In this document: positions 53,233 to 61,082 of the stretch, piece by piece
Position numbering within the stretch: the stretch's first letter is position 1
How the letters are laid out: every line of letters starts with the position of its first letter
Assembly (NCBI GenBank): GCA_963974215.1
Contig: CAXBBL010000005.1
Span: 1-64,000, forward strand
DNA: 64,000 nucleotides
Origin: Croceimicrobium sp963974215
GTDB taxonomy: Bacteria > Bacteroidota > Bacteroidia > Flavobacteriales > Schleiferiaceae
Direction: 5' to 3'
Made by a program: the position numbers and the translations under genes
Notes under the pieces: generated by a model
What the model saw: the letters and a program-made list of their open reading frames with translations, nothing else
Database searches by the model: none
What the model was told of the DNA's origin: nothing

Positions 53233-54954
53233 ATGAACGCCCAAGAAAAAATCAAAAACACCGGAGCCACCTTTACACCAAGAAAACTGGCTAGTTTTTT
53301 AGCTGATGAAATATTGAAGCATGTAAATATTGACAACTTTCTTAATGTGCTTGACCCTTCATGTGGCGATGGAGAGCTTCTAATAGCAATGAAAAGTGCG
53401 ATCGAAAGTAGAAAAGGGAAATTTGCATTAACTGGCTTTGACACAAGTTTTGAATACCTTGAAAGTGCACGTTTAAGACTTAAAGAAGAGGGTTATTATC
53501 AACCTAATTTAATCCAAAATGATTTTCTGGAGGTAATTGATATTAATTCAGATCAAGTAAGATTGAATCTTGTCAAGGAATATGAACCTAGCTTAATCAA
53601 CAATTCCGCTGATGTAATCATTGCTAATCCACCTTATGTTAGGACTCAGATTTTAGGGAGCGAAAAAGCTCAATACTTAGCTAATAAATTCAACCTTAAA
53701 GGCAGAGTTGATCTTTACTATCCTTTTTTAATAGCAATGACAGAGGCATTAAAGACAGGAGGCATAATCGGTGTAATTACTTCTAATAAATACTTCTCAA
53801 CAAAAGGAGGGGAAAGCATCCGCAGATACTTGGCCGATAATTATGAAATACTTGAAGTTTTTGACCTAGGTGACACAAAGCTTTTCAGTGCAGCTGTATT
53901 ACCTGCTATTCTTATTGGCAGAAAAAAGTCCCAAAAAGAACGCCAAATTTCTGAAACTAGGTTTACTAAAGTTTATGAAGATTTTAATGAATATAAAGGT
54001 TCGGTTGTAAAGGCATCTACTATTTATGAGATTTTAAAACTTAGTTCATCCGGATACTTTCAAACAAATGATAAAACATATAAAGTAACACAAGGTATCC
54101 TAAAGAGCGGAAACGGCAATAGTGCCGCTTGGCAAATGCTAAATGAACAGGAAGCTGTTTGGTGCCAAACGATAAAGCAAAATTCAAAAAACCAAATAAA
54201 AGATTTCTTTAAGGTTAGAGTAGGAATAAAAACAACGGCGGATAAAGTTTTCATAAGCGAAAATTGGGATGAGCTAGGTGAAAACAAACCTGAAGAATCG
54301 CTTTTAAAAGACCTTATTTCTCAAGAAAACATTGACAGATGGAATGTTAATCAAAGTGTTAAGCTGAAGGTCCTATACACTCATTTTGTCGAAGATGGTA
54401 AAAAGAAGACTATCCAGCTTAATCAGTACCCTAAAGCCGAACAGTACTTTCTAAGTCACCAAGAAAGACTTCAAGGCCGCACATATGTTATAGAAGCTGG
54501 AAGAGAATGGTTTGAAATATGGGTTCCTCAAAATCCTGACTTCTGGTACAAACCAAAATTGGTATTTCCAGACATCAGCTTAAAACCTCGGTTTTATTTT
54601 GATGAAAAATCTAAAATCGTTAATGGTAATTGCTACTGGATTTTAGCAGAAAACGAGAATGATGTTGACAAACTTTTACTAATCCAAGGTATAGCCAATT
54701 CTAATTTAATGACTAAATATCATGATCTGAATTTTAGCAATAAACTATATGCTGGTAGAAGAAGATATTTTAGTCAGTACGTTGAGCAATATCCGTTGCC
54801 TAATTTAAAAAGCCCTCATTCAATTGAGATCATCGAAGTGGTAAAAGAATTGAACAAAACATCTAATGAATGTGAAATTAAATTACTTGAAAATCGACTA
54901 GAAGAACTAGTAGCTAGAGCTTTTGGCGTTGAACCTGTAGTTAATCTGGAATAA
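53233..54954 (+). CDS. Type II DNA adenine methyltransferase (Eco57I/TaqI-like)
   Basis: A 573-aa N6-adenine methyltransferase. SAM motif I is LDPSCGDGELL (near 40), the catalytic NPPY motif is in DVIIANPPYVRTQ (about 135), and the C-terminal half resembles the TaqI-type target recognition domain (GNCYWILAENEN, NKLYAGRRRYFSQYVEQYPL). It should protect the host site cut by the adjacent endonuclease. Its last 14 bases overlap, in convergent orientation, the end of that endonuclease gene. AT-rich codon use marks it as cargo. Confidence 0.88.
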   Translation: MNAQEKIKNTGATFTPRKLASFLADEILKHVNIDNFLNVLDPSCGDGELLIAMKSAIESRKGKFALTGFDTSFEYLESARLRLKEEGYYQPNLIQNDFLEVIDINSDQVRLNLVKEYEPSLINNSADVIIANPPYVRTQILGSEKAQYLANKFNLKGRVDLYYPFLIAMTEALKTGGIIGVITSNKYFSTKGGESIRRYLADNYEILEVFDLGDTKLFSAAVLPAILIGRKKSQKERQISETRFTKVYEDFNEYKGSVVKASTIYEILKLSSSGYFQTNDKTYKVTQGILKSGNGNSAAWQMLNEQEAVWCQTIKQNSKNQIKDFFKVRVGIKTTADKVFISENWDELGENKPEESLLKDLISQENIDRWNVNQSVKLKVLYTHFVEDGKKKTIQLNQYPKAEQYFLSHQERLQGRTYVIEAGREWFEIWVPQNPDFWYKPKLVFPDISLKPRFYFDEKSKIVNGNCYWILAENENDVDKLLLIQGIANSNLMTKYHDLNFSNKLYAGRRRYFSQYVEQYPLPNLKSPHSIEIIEVVKELNKTSNECEIKLLENRLEELVARAFGVEPVVNLE

Positions 54955-56059
54955 AAACAGATTGACCCTGATAGCTCTCAAAAAATGACATTGGTATTGA
55001 CCTTTGACATTTATAGCTTGTTGCCGAAACATACGAAAATAAGTCTCCAAACTTCTCTCCAGGACAAAGAATTACTCCTTCTATCTCCAAAGTCTCGGGA
55101 TTAGTTAAAGCTATCAAATATCTTACATCAAAAGTTGTCAAGTTACCTGTTTCTACAATTACTTCTTCCAAAGCTGGGGTAAACTTCCCTAAATCAACAG
55201 TCTGAGTATCTTGTACTTTGACCTCTAAAAGCTGATTTCTAATGTCTGGATAACCTCCGAATAATAAATCACTTTCATTCAAATCATAACCCAACATATT
55301 TAATGTCAAACGCTCCAATGCTTGCCCTCGATTTTTTGTTGCTCCAGCATCGAGTGTCATTCCTATTAAATTTCTTGCCACTAAATCCCTTAATAACTCA
55401 AGTGAGAATAGGTCTTCTATTTTCGGCTCATCCGTCATGCTAGACTTGGGCTTGGAGTAAGTAGTTTTAACCTTATCAGATAACTTAGCTGAATCTGGAA
55501 AAAACATTATTCGGTCATCACTTTCAATTAACGCCTTTCTAACCTTACCAGAAATTAGCAATTGGTGCTTTATTGTTTTAACCCCAAATCGACCAAATTT
55601 TTGCACGATAAATTTTGGAGAAGCAATAATTATTGATGAAACTGTGTCGGTTTCCATGTCAACTTTCATAAAAACAAACCGGACATCTTCACACTTGAGA
55701 CTCTCTCCATTTTCATATTTGACCAGAAGTGCATTACTGTCTGGGATTCTGTTCCAAACCTGTAAATTGTAGCTTCTTCCACTTGTCACAGCGTATGTAT
55801 CTATAAACTCCAATAAAATTTTAGGTACACCTTTTTTCTTAGGAGGTACTATCTCATATTCTTCCAAATTGGCCCGATCAATAAATCCTCTTTTTTCAAG
55901 GATTGAAGCAATAAACTTTCTTGTATTAGCGCCATCTGTCCGAGCGGCTTTCACTATCTTGAATTCTTTACCTATTGCTTCTTGGAGTAGACTTGCTAAC
56001 TCTTCCCCTTCAGTTAAATTGGTAATTGACTTGGGAGCTAATTTGTATTTTGGATTCAT
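54941..56059 (-). CDS. Type II restriction endonuclease (PD-(D/E)XK)
   Basis: A 372-aa protein with a PD-(D/E)XK nuclease core at about 265-290: GGYPDIRNQLLEVKVQD, where Asp, Glu and Lys are the likely catalytic residues, with a supporting Glu in GQALERLTLNMLG. The N-terminal part is probably DNA recognition. It is encoded with a controller-like gene (directly upstream) and opposes the methyltransferase gene, so this is a complete type II system. The recognition sequence cannot be read from the protein. Confidence 0.8.
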   Translation of the reverse strand: MNPKYKLAPKSITNLTEGEELASLLQEAIGKEFKIVKAARTDGANTRKFIASILEKRGFIDRANLEEYEIVPPKKKGVPKILLEFIDTYAVTSGRSYNLQVWNRIPDSNALLVKYENGESLKCEDVRFVFMKVDMETDTVSSIIIASPKFIVQKFGRFGVKTIKHQLLISGKVRKALIESDDRIMFFPDSAKLSDKVKTTYSKPKSSMTDEPKIEDLFSLELLRDLVARNLIGMTLDAGATKNRGQALERLTLNMLGYDLNESDLLFGGYPDIRNQLLEVKVQDTQTVDLGKFTPALEEVIVETGNLTTFDVRYLIALTNPETLEIEGVILCPGEKFGDLFSYVSATSYKCQRSIPMSFFESYQGQSVFIPD

Positions 56060-56299
56060 CTAAAATTTGAATAATTCTGTTATGTCGACGTCTAAAGCCT
56101 TTGCAATCTTTCTTAAGTTGATTACAGATACATTCCTTTCACCGCGCTCCACAGAACCAATATATGTTCTGTCCAATTCGCTTTTAAATGATAGTTTTTC
56201 TTGAGATAATCCAAGGTTGGTTCTAATCATCCTTATCCTCGCACCTATATCATTTAAAAGATCCTGGTCCGTTCTGCTATAAGGATTCCCCATGGCCAT
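56060..56299 (-). CDS. Restriction-modification controller (C) protein
   Basis: A 79-aa XRE-type HTH protein (RIRMIRTNLGLSQEKLSFKS, DRTYIGSVERGERNVSVINL, VDITELFKF end). The stop codon abuts the endonuclease start, the usual order for controller proteins that delay endonuclease expression until methylation is established. An inverted repeat 51 bases upstream may be its operator. Confidence 0.85.
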   Translation of the reverse strand: MAMGNPYSRTDQDLLNDIGARIRMIRTNLGLSQEKLSFKSELDRTYIGSVERGERNVSVINLRKIAKALDVDITELFKF

Positions 56300-56349
56300 G
56301 ATTTATTCACAAACATCGAATATTGATGGATATATGTCTACGGACTTTA

Positions 56350-56388
56350 AGTATCATTTAGATACTAGAGTTTACAGTACGGTATACT
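56350..56388 (-). promoter_or_regulatory. Candidate C-box operator of the restriction system
   Basis: AGTATC-ATTTA-GATACT (56350-56366) is a perfect 6-bp inverted repeat, followed by AGTA-CGGTA-TACT (56376-56388), with centres 24 bases apart. Two such operators upstream of a controller gene are typical of autoregulated restriction systems. Contact bases were not verified. Confidence 0.5.
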
Positions 56389-56391
56389 TAA

Positions 56392-56713
56392 GTGTCGAAA
56401 AACAGTAAAAAACGAGGTAGAAATGAGATCTTCATACCAGAGCAATATATCTATGGTTGGATATCTTCCTTACGCTCCGACAGTGAGGAGTTAACTAACT
56501 AAAAATACAGCCTTTACAACCACTTCCATGGCACTACCACCAATCGCAAAGAATTGTTGACGGAGAAAAATATCATGAGAAAGGAGATCTACGGTACCAA
56601 AAAAGAACTTGGTAAAAACCAGAAACAATTTGTGCGCCTGAAAACTCTCTAAAAAAGAGCTTAAGCTCGTAAATATTAAGCTTGGTAAACTGGATGTAGA
56701 GCTAATAAAATAG
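56392..56713 (+). pseudogene. Decayed phage antirepressor C-terminal remnant
   Basis: Reading from a GTG at 56392 gives RNEIFIPEQYIYGWISSLRS, DSEELTN, a TAA (56500-56502), then KYSLYNHFHGTTTNRKELLT and a long charged helix. A frameshift near 56655 moves to KKELKLVNIKLGKLDVELIK. The YIYGW, LYNHFHGT, R-ELL order matches the C-terminal part of Bacteroidota phage antirepressors. The N-terminal domain is absent, so this is a remnant of an earlier phage gene. Confidence 0.6.
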
Positions 56714-56748
56714 CCGGAGTTGTTTGAAAACCTAAGCATCCAAAACTA

Positions 56749-57024
56749 ATGGAAGAACATATTGCTTACATCCAAACACGTTTTCCTGCAGTAGTTGAAC
56801 TGGAGGAAACTAGTAACAACTTTTTTAGAGGGGGCCGACTCTTTAAGACTAGCCTTAATAATGACTACTGCTATATTTTCATGCGGTCGGACGTCTTTAT
56901 TAGTTTCTTTAAAAGCGACTGGCTTCCAATTGAAAAAATAGAAAACGATTGGCTAGATTCTGGAATTAGCTTTTTAGTAACATCCCGCCAAGAGACCAAG
57001 CTTTTGGTTGAAAGGCTTGTGTAA
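56749..57024 (+). CDS. Hypothetical small cargo protein
   Basis: A 91-aa protein (HIAYIQTRFPAVVELEETSN; Trp- and Asp-rich middle WLPIEKIENDWLD). No family was recognised. It lies downstream of the antirepressor remnant and converges on the DUF5131 gene. Confidence 0.55.
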   Translation: MEEHIAYIQTRFPAVVELEETSNNFFRGGRLFKTSLNNDYCYIFMRSDVFISFFKSDWLPIEKIENDWLDSGISFLVTSRQETKLLVERLV

Positions 57025-57162
57025 GAGAAAAACCCTAATTTTATCCTGTTAGTGCAGCGGTCTTGTAAATAAGTGATGTAGTAAAAGGGGAGCATCATGG
57101 AATAAGATTCCTCATGGACTTGAGACGGCTGCACACCCTTTTTCTAAATATTCTGCTAATAG

Positions 57163-57888
57163 CTAGACACTTTGTTGGAGCTCAATTTCTGGCATTTCAT
57201 CGTAAGTCCTGCCATTAAGCTCTCTTCCATTTTTCTTTTTGTTCTTACCTCCCCATTGCTTAAAGAAAAATGCAACATCTGCATCAGAACACTGATTTTG
57301 TATATCAATCACCCACTCTGGATCCATAGGTCTAGGAGTATGGCCGCTCTCTCCTCCAACAATTACCCAGTCAATATTCGTCAGATTTAAATTAGGCAAA
57401 GGGCCCAACAAGGGCTCTAGTGAAAGGAACTTCACGCGTGCTCCAATGTTTCGTAAATCGTCAATCCTCGGTTCAACTTTTTGATTTTCCACAGAAACGC
57501 CCATCCATATATTGTGAGTCCATTTTAGTTCCTCGTGCAGCTCTAATAATCGCTCTGCTCGTTTGGTCAAAACTTGGAAAACATGCTGAGGATTGTCATT
57601 CATGACCTTAAACACTCTTTGGATAAATTCAAGAGGTACGTCCTTATGAAACAGATCACTCATAGAATTCACAAAGACAACCTTTGACTTTTTCCAAGTA
57701 TAAGGAACCGATAATGCAGATTCATGAGTTCGGACTTGGAAATTATCCTTGTACTTCTCGACTCCCATTGCTTGGAGTCGCTTAGACATTATTTCAGCAT
57801 AACAAAATTTACAACCTTGCGAAACCTTATCACATCCGGTTGTCGGGTTCCAAGTCATTTCTGTCCACTCTATGCTAGATTGTGCCAT
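57163..57888 (-). CDS. DUF5131 (phage Gp37/Gp68-like) three-Cys protein
   Basis: A 241-aa protein of the DUF5131/Gp37-Gp68 family with the three-Cys motif TGCDKVSQGCKFCYAE (Cys at 19, 26 and 29 from this start), a radical-SAM-like arrangement, and a TIM-barrel-like body (VVFVNSMSDLFHKDVPLEFI, VLTKRAERL, WVIVGGESGHTPRPM). The family pairs with TcmP genes, as here. The reaction is unknown. The ATG at 57888 (MAQSSIEWTEMTWNP) is preferred to one five codons upstream; either start overlaps the end of the TcmP gene. Confidence 0.85.
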   Translation of the reverse strand: MAQSSIEWTEMTWNPTTGCDKVSQGCKFCYAEIMSKRLQAMGVEKYKDNFQVRTHESALSVPYTWKKSKVVFVNSMSDLFHKDVPLEFIQRVFKVMNDNPQHVFQVLTKRAERLLELHEELKWTHNIWMGVSVENQKVEPRIDDLRNIGARVKFLSLEPLLGPLPNLNLTNIDWVIVGGESGHTPRPMDPEWVIDIQNQCSDADVAFFFKQWGGKNKKKNGRELNGRTYDEMPEIELQQSV

Positions 57889-58984
57889 TTTGATACTGTT
57901 CAATTTGAGTCAATTTTGCACCTTTTGCGCAAATCTTACTGGTCAAATTTACCTTGGTTTTTTTGATTTTCTTTTCTTCTCGAAGTTTATCTAACACCCT
58001 CTTTACATGTTTTGGTAAAAAACCACTAGTTAAAGCAAATAAATAGAGGTCCTTATCCGTCTTTAAACTTCCATTCAAAATGTTAGTTTCCAACTCGCTC
58101 TCAAATAATTCAACTTTTCTAGGTTTTCTTACATCACCCAAAAAAAGGTCTATTTGGCCATCTATTAAATTGTCTTCATCAATATCAAAATTAGCATCAC
58201 CCCTCTCTGGGTCCAAATTCCAACTGGTTGTTAAAAATTTCTGCATTCCCAAAACATGACCAGTCCCAAATATCAAACCATACAACCCTGCATTTTTTCT
58301 AATTGAAAATGGTGCTAGGTAGTACTCTTGTCCAATTGGAATCAGACTTTTATAATAACTTAAAACTACTCTATGAATTTTATGGTAAGGTGTGTTGCCA
58401 ACTTCGCCTGAGTCAATATTAATATGTTGCGAAATATTAGGGTGATCACGAAACCTTTTAATTGTAGAGGAGGATATGAAAAATAGAAAGTCAGTTCTTT
58501 TTAGTTTTATCATCTTACTAAAAACCTCTTCACTAATATGTTTGACACCATTTTGATCTAAAAAAAGGAGGTTCGCACAGTCCTTCATTCCCATTTTAGG
58601 ATATTGTCCATCAAAGGCTTCTTTAAAGTCTAAACTTTCTATTGTAATTGAAAAGGGCAAAGAACTGTACTCCTCAATATGTCTTTCTAACTCCTCCTTC
58701 TTCTCTTTTTTAAATTCATTTAGGTAAATATTGACTTTTAGGTTTTTATCCTGAATTTTATCTAAATAAAAAAGAAGCTGCTCAAGAATTATAATTGGTG
58801 TTCCCCTCTCTCCATTTTCATCAAAACCGGGACCTGCAAAAAAATCATAGATATTTATTGTTGGCCAAATTATATCTTTCCTTGCTAGAAAAACAGGAAG
58901 CCATTCCTTTAAGTAATCTTGAAAGATTGACAATTTCGCCTTAGTCCCTTCGTCAAAAGGTTTCTTATGAATATCTATCCCCAT
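57875..58984 (-). CDS. Three-Cys-motif partner protein TcmP
   Basis: A 369-aa protein of the TcmP family, which is defined by its co-occurrence with three-Cys-motif (DUF5131) proteins. The N-terminal half has KEWLPVFLARK and the hallmark YDFFAGPGFDENGERGTP, akin to a methyltransferase-like or nucleotide-binding loop. The C-terminal part is a winged-helix-like region (LPKHVKRVLDKLREEKKIKK). It is the first gene of a two-gene minus-strand operon. Defence or modification is a plausible but unproven role. Confidence 0.85.
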   Translation of the reverse strand: MGIDIHKKPFDEGTKAKLSIFQDYLKEWLPVFLARKDIIWPTINIYDFFAGPGFDENGERGTPIIILEQLLFYLDKIQDKNLKVNIYLNEFKKEKKEELERHIEEYSSLPFSITIESLDFKEAFDGQYPKMGMKDCANLLFLDQNGVKHISEEVFSKMIKLKRTDFLFFISSSTIKRFRDHPNISQHINIDSGEVGNTPYHKIHRVVLSYYKSLIPIGQEYYLAPFSIRKNAGLYGLIFGTGHVLGMQKFLTTSWNLDPERGDANFDIDEDNLIDGQIDLFLGDVRKPRKVELFESELETNILNGSLKTDKDLYLFALTSGFLPKHVKRVLDKLREEKKIKKTKVNLTSKICAKGAKLTQIEQYQNGTI

Positions 58985-59027
58985 TTTCTACTAGTCTAAA
59001 TTACTCGATTTAAAAAGCATTATACCT

Positions 59028-59039
59028 GTCCTTTATTCA
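59028..59039 (+). promoter_or_regulatory. Candidate late promoter element 3
   Basis: TGTCCTTTATTC, 27 bases before the first packaging-operon gene, resembles the elements at 42019-42033 and 47415-47429, though less closely. Confidence 0.25.
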
Positions 59040-59066
59040 ACAATTGCCATTTACCTACTTCGCTAC

Positions 59067-59690
59067 ATGGAAGCACAGCAGTGGCTAAAATCCGCCAAGG
59101 ATTATGAAATTGGCTTAGAAATTCTTAAGAATGCGAAGGTTAGTCCCTTAATCTGGCGTTTGCTCGCTAAAGGTAAAAGTTTTTACAATTGCCAAAGACT
59201 GGAAAAAGAAATTTCTGCTCTAATTATTCCCCAAAAACCTAAAAATACGGCAAATGTCGTATCAAAAATTCCTGTAAAAAATGTAGAGCTTGGTAAAGTT
59301 AATTACCCAAAAGCCCTCTTTCCAGCTTATCAGCAACAACGTAAATTATATGCCCAGGTAAACCACCTGCACCCACTTTTAGATGCTACTTATAACCTAG
59401 ACCGTAAAAAGGCTTTCGATATAAAGCTTGCCCTGCAGAATGCCTGGCAAGAAATTGAGGAGATCTGGCGCCTGCTTAATTATTGGCAAGAAAATCAGGT
59501 GGTATTGCCTAATAAATACCAAGCCCAAGGTTTAGAGCCAGAGCTCGATAAAGCCCAAATGCTAAAGCGCCGTAATAACCTGCGTACCTACCTTTCTAAA
59601 CATCAGGGCAATCCTAAAAAAAACCTCGCTTGCCAAGAGTGGCGGCAAGAACTGTCTAAACTCGATAAAATTCTCGCGCATGCTCTTTGA
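59067..59690 (+). CDS. Hypothetical packaging-operon protein
   Basis: A 207-aa mostly helical protein (WLKSAKDYEIGLEILKNAKV; ALQNAWQEIEEIWRLLNYWQ; basic RRNNLRTYLSKHQGN near the end). It is the first of five overlapping genes ending with the large terminase. Its family is not recognised. The arrangement suggests a DNA-binding or adaptor role in packaging. Confidence 0.6.
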   Translation: MEAQQWLKSAKDYEIGLEILKNAKVSPLIWRLLAKGKSFYNCQRLEKEISALIIPQKPKNTANVVSKIPVKNVELGKVNYPKALFPAYQQQRKLYAQVNHLHPLLDATYNLDRKKAFDIKLALQNAWQEIEEIWRLLNYWQENQVVLPNKYQAQGLEPELDKAQMLKRRNNLRTYLSKHQGNPKKNLACQEWRQELSKLDKILAHAL

Positions 59691-60246
59691 TAGCGAAATT
59701 GCTCCCGCCCCCGCATCTAGCGAAAGCCAAGCCCTAAGCCTTAAGCCCAGCAAGCAGCTCGATATTATAGGGGGACCGAAAGTATTGGCGGCTAAAATCC
59801 CTCAACTGGAGCAAGAGCAGCTGATCCACTTTGTTACTCGCGGTAGCTGGAGCAGTCACCAATTAATTAGCCACCTACTGCTGCATATTGGTCCCGCTCA
59901 TTTAATACTTAGCACCTGGAGCATGACGGAAGATCCTTGTCGGGCTTTGCTCAACCTAAAACTAAAAGGACAATTGCTTAGCGCCGCTTGCATTCTTAGC
60001 GAACGCATTAGCGAGCGCACGCCCACGGTTTTCCAATTGGCGCAAAATGTATTTCAGCCCCTAAAACTGGCCAAGCTACATGCTAAAGTTTGCCTGCTAC
60101 ATAATGACCAGTGGCAAGTGGTGGTTCTCGGCTCGGCCAACCTTACCCGCAACCCTAAAACCGAGGTGGGTATTATTGATACCCATCCCCAAAGCTTTCA
60201 GTTTCACTATAAATGGATGCAAGATGAATTGGCCAAAGCTAAGTGA
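59680..60246 (+). CDS. Phospholipase D-like (HKD) nuclease-type protein
   Basis: A 188-aa protein with one PLD catalytic motif: LHAKVCLLHN, then VLGSANLTRNPKTEVGI, where His, Lys, Asn and Glu align with the HKD family. The N-terminal part (ALSLKPSKQLDIIGGP, FVTRGSWSSHQLISHLLLHI) is like a nuclease scaffold. One HKD motif implies it dimerises to form a site. It overlaps both neighbours, so it is co-expressed with the terminase. Confidence 0.75.
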   Translation: MLFDSEIAPAPASSESQALSLKPSKQLDIIGGPKVLAAKIPQLEQEQLIHFVTRGSWSSHQLISHLLLHIGPAHLILSTWSMTEDPCRALLNLKLKGQLLSAACILSERISERTPTVFQLAQNVFQPLKLAKLHAKVCLLHNDQWQVVVLGSANLTRNPKTEVGIIDTHPQSFQFHYKWMQDELAKAK

Positions 60247-60523
60247 GGAAGAACTCCAGATGCTGGAAGACCTGGCCGCGGTTTTCTTTACCGAAAAGCA
60301 ATGCGCCATTGTGCTAGAGCAAGAGGAAAAAGCTTTTGTAGCCGCCGCCACCAGTCCGATTAGCCCGATATACAAAGCCTACCACAAAGGACGCTTAAAA
60401 GCCATTTACGAAGTGCGTAAAAACGCTTTCGCTATGGCTAGAAACGGCAGCAGCCCCGCCCAAAGCTTCGTAGAAAAACTATTACAAGATTATGAGTTCC
60501 AAAAGACAGTTGACCAAACATAA
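60224..60523 (+). CDS. Small helical protein, possible terminase small subunit
   Basis: A 99-aa protein (MNWPKLSEEELQMLEDLAAV; FFTEKQCAIVLEQEEKAF, which reads like a helix-turn-helix; ARNGSSPAQSFVEKLL). The ATG overlaps the end of the PLD-like gene by 23 bases. It is a candidate for the small terminase subunit that recognises the packaging site, on position and HTH-like pattern only. Confidence 0.5.
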   Translation: MNWPKLSEEELQMLEDLAAVFFTEKQCAIVLEQEEKAFVAAATSPISPIYKAYHKGRLKAIYEVRKNAFAMARNGSSPAQSFVEKLLQDYEFQKTVDQT

Positions 60524-61082
60524 AGTAGATCACCTGGGCTTTAATACCGATGCCGAAAAAATTATTGGCTACCTAGATGGTAGCCTTCCCAAAGCTTCGC
60601 TTAAAGCTAAACTGGTAGAAAAGATAGACCGCATTGTGCAGGCCAAAGCTTGGCTTTTAGAATATAAGTTTCAGACCAAGGTGGTAGAAATGTTAATGAA
60701 TCATTACCAATATTCAGAGGTTACCGCTTACCGCGATTTGCGTTTAATGGAGCGTGTATTTGGTCCGCTGCTGCGGATGAGTAAAGATTTAAAACGCGCC
60801 CTAGCTGATGAAATGATTCGCCAGGATAGAGAGCTGGCCATCGCTAAAAAAGATACCAAAGCCCTGGGCGCTTCTACCCGTAATTACATTCTCTTACACC
60901 AACTAGACAAAGAAGACCCTGAGCTACCCGATCTCTCTAATTTCGATTTCCACCCCATTATTATGGCGGTATTGCCCGAGCAGGTTGGCCAAGATCCGCC
61001 CAGCGAAGATGAGCTTTTAGAAAAAGTGAGCGATTGGTGGGATAGCCAAGCCGAGGAAGCCCAAATTGAAGACGATGAGTAA
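60492..61082 (+). CDS. Hypothetical packaging protein (possible terminase small subunit)
   Basis: A 196-aa protein starting within the previous gene. The N-terminal half is helical with VVEMLMNHYQYSEVTAYRDL, an HTH-like stretch; the end is acidic. It directly precedes the large terminase, the usual place for a small subunit, and overlaps it by eight bases. Two candidates (this and the previous gene) compete for the role. Confidence 0.55.
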   Translation: MSSKRQLTKHKVDHLGFNTDAEKIIGYLDGSLPKASLKAKLVEKIDRIVQAKAWLLEYKFQTKVVEMLMNHYQYSEVTAYRDLRLMERVFGPLLRMSKDLKRALADEMIRQDRELAIAKKDTKALGASTRNYILLHQLDKEDPELPDLSNFDFHPIIMAVLPEQVGQDPPSEDELLEKVSDWWDSQAEEAQIEDDE

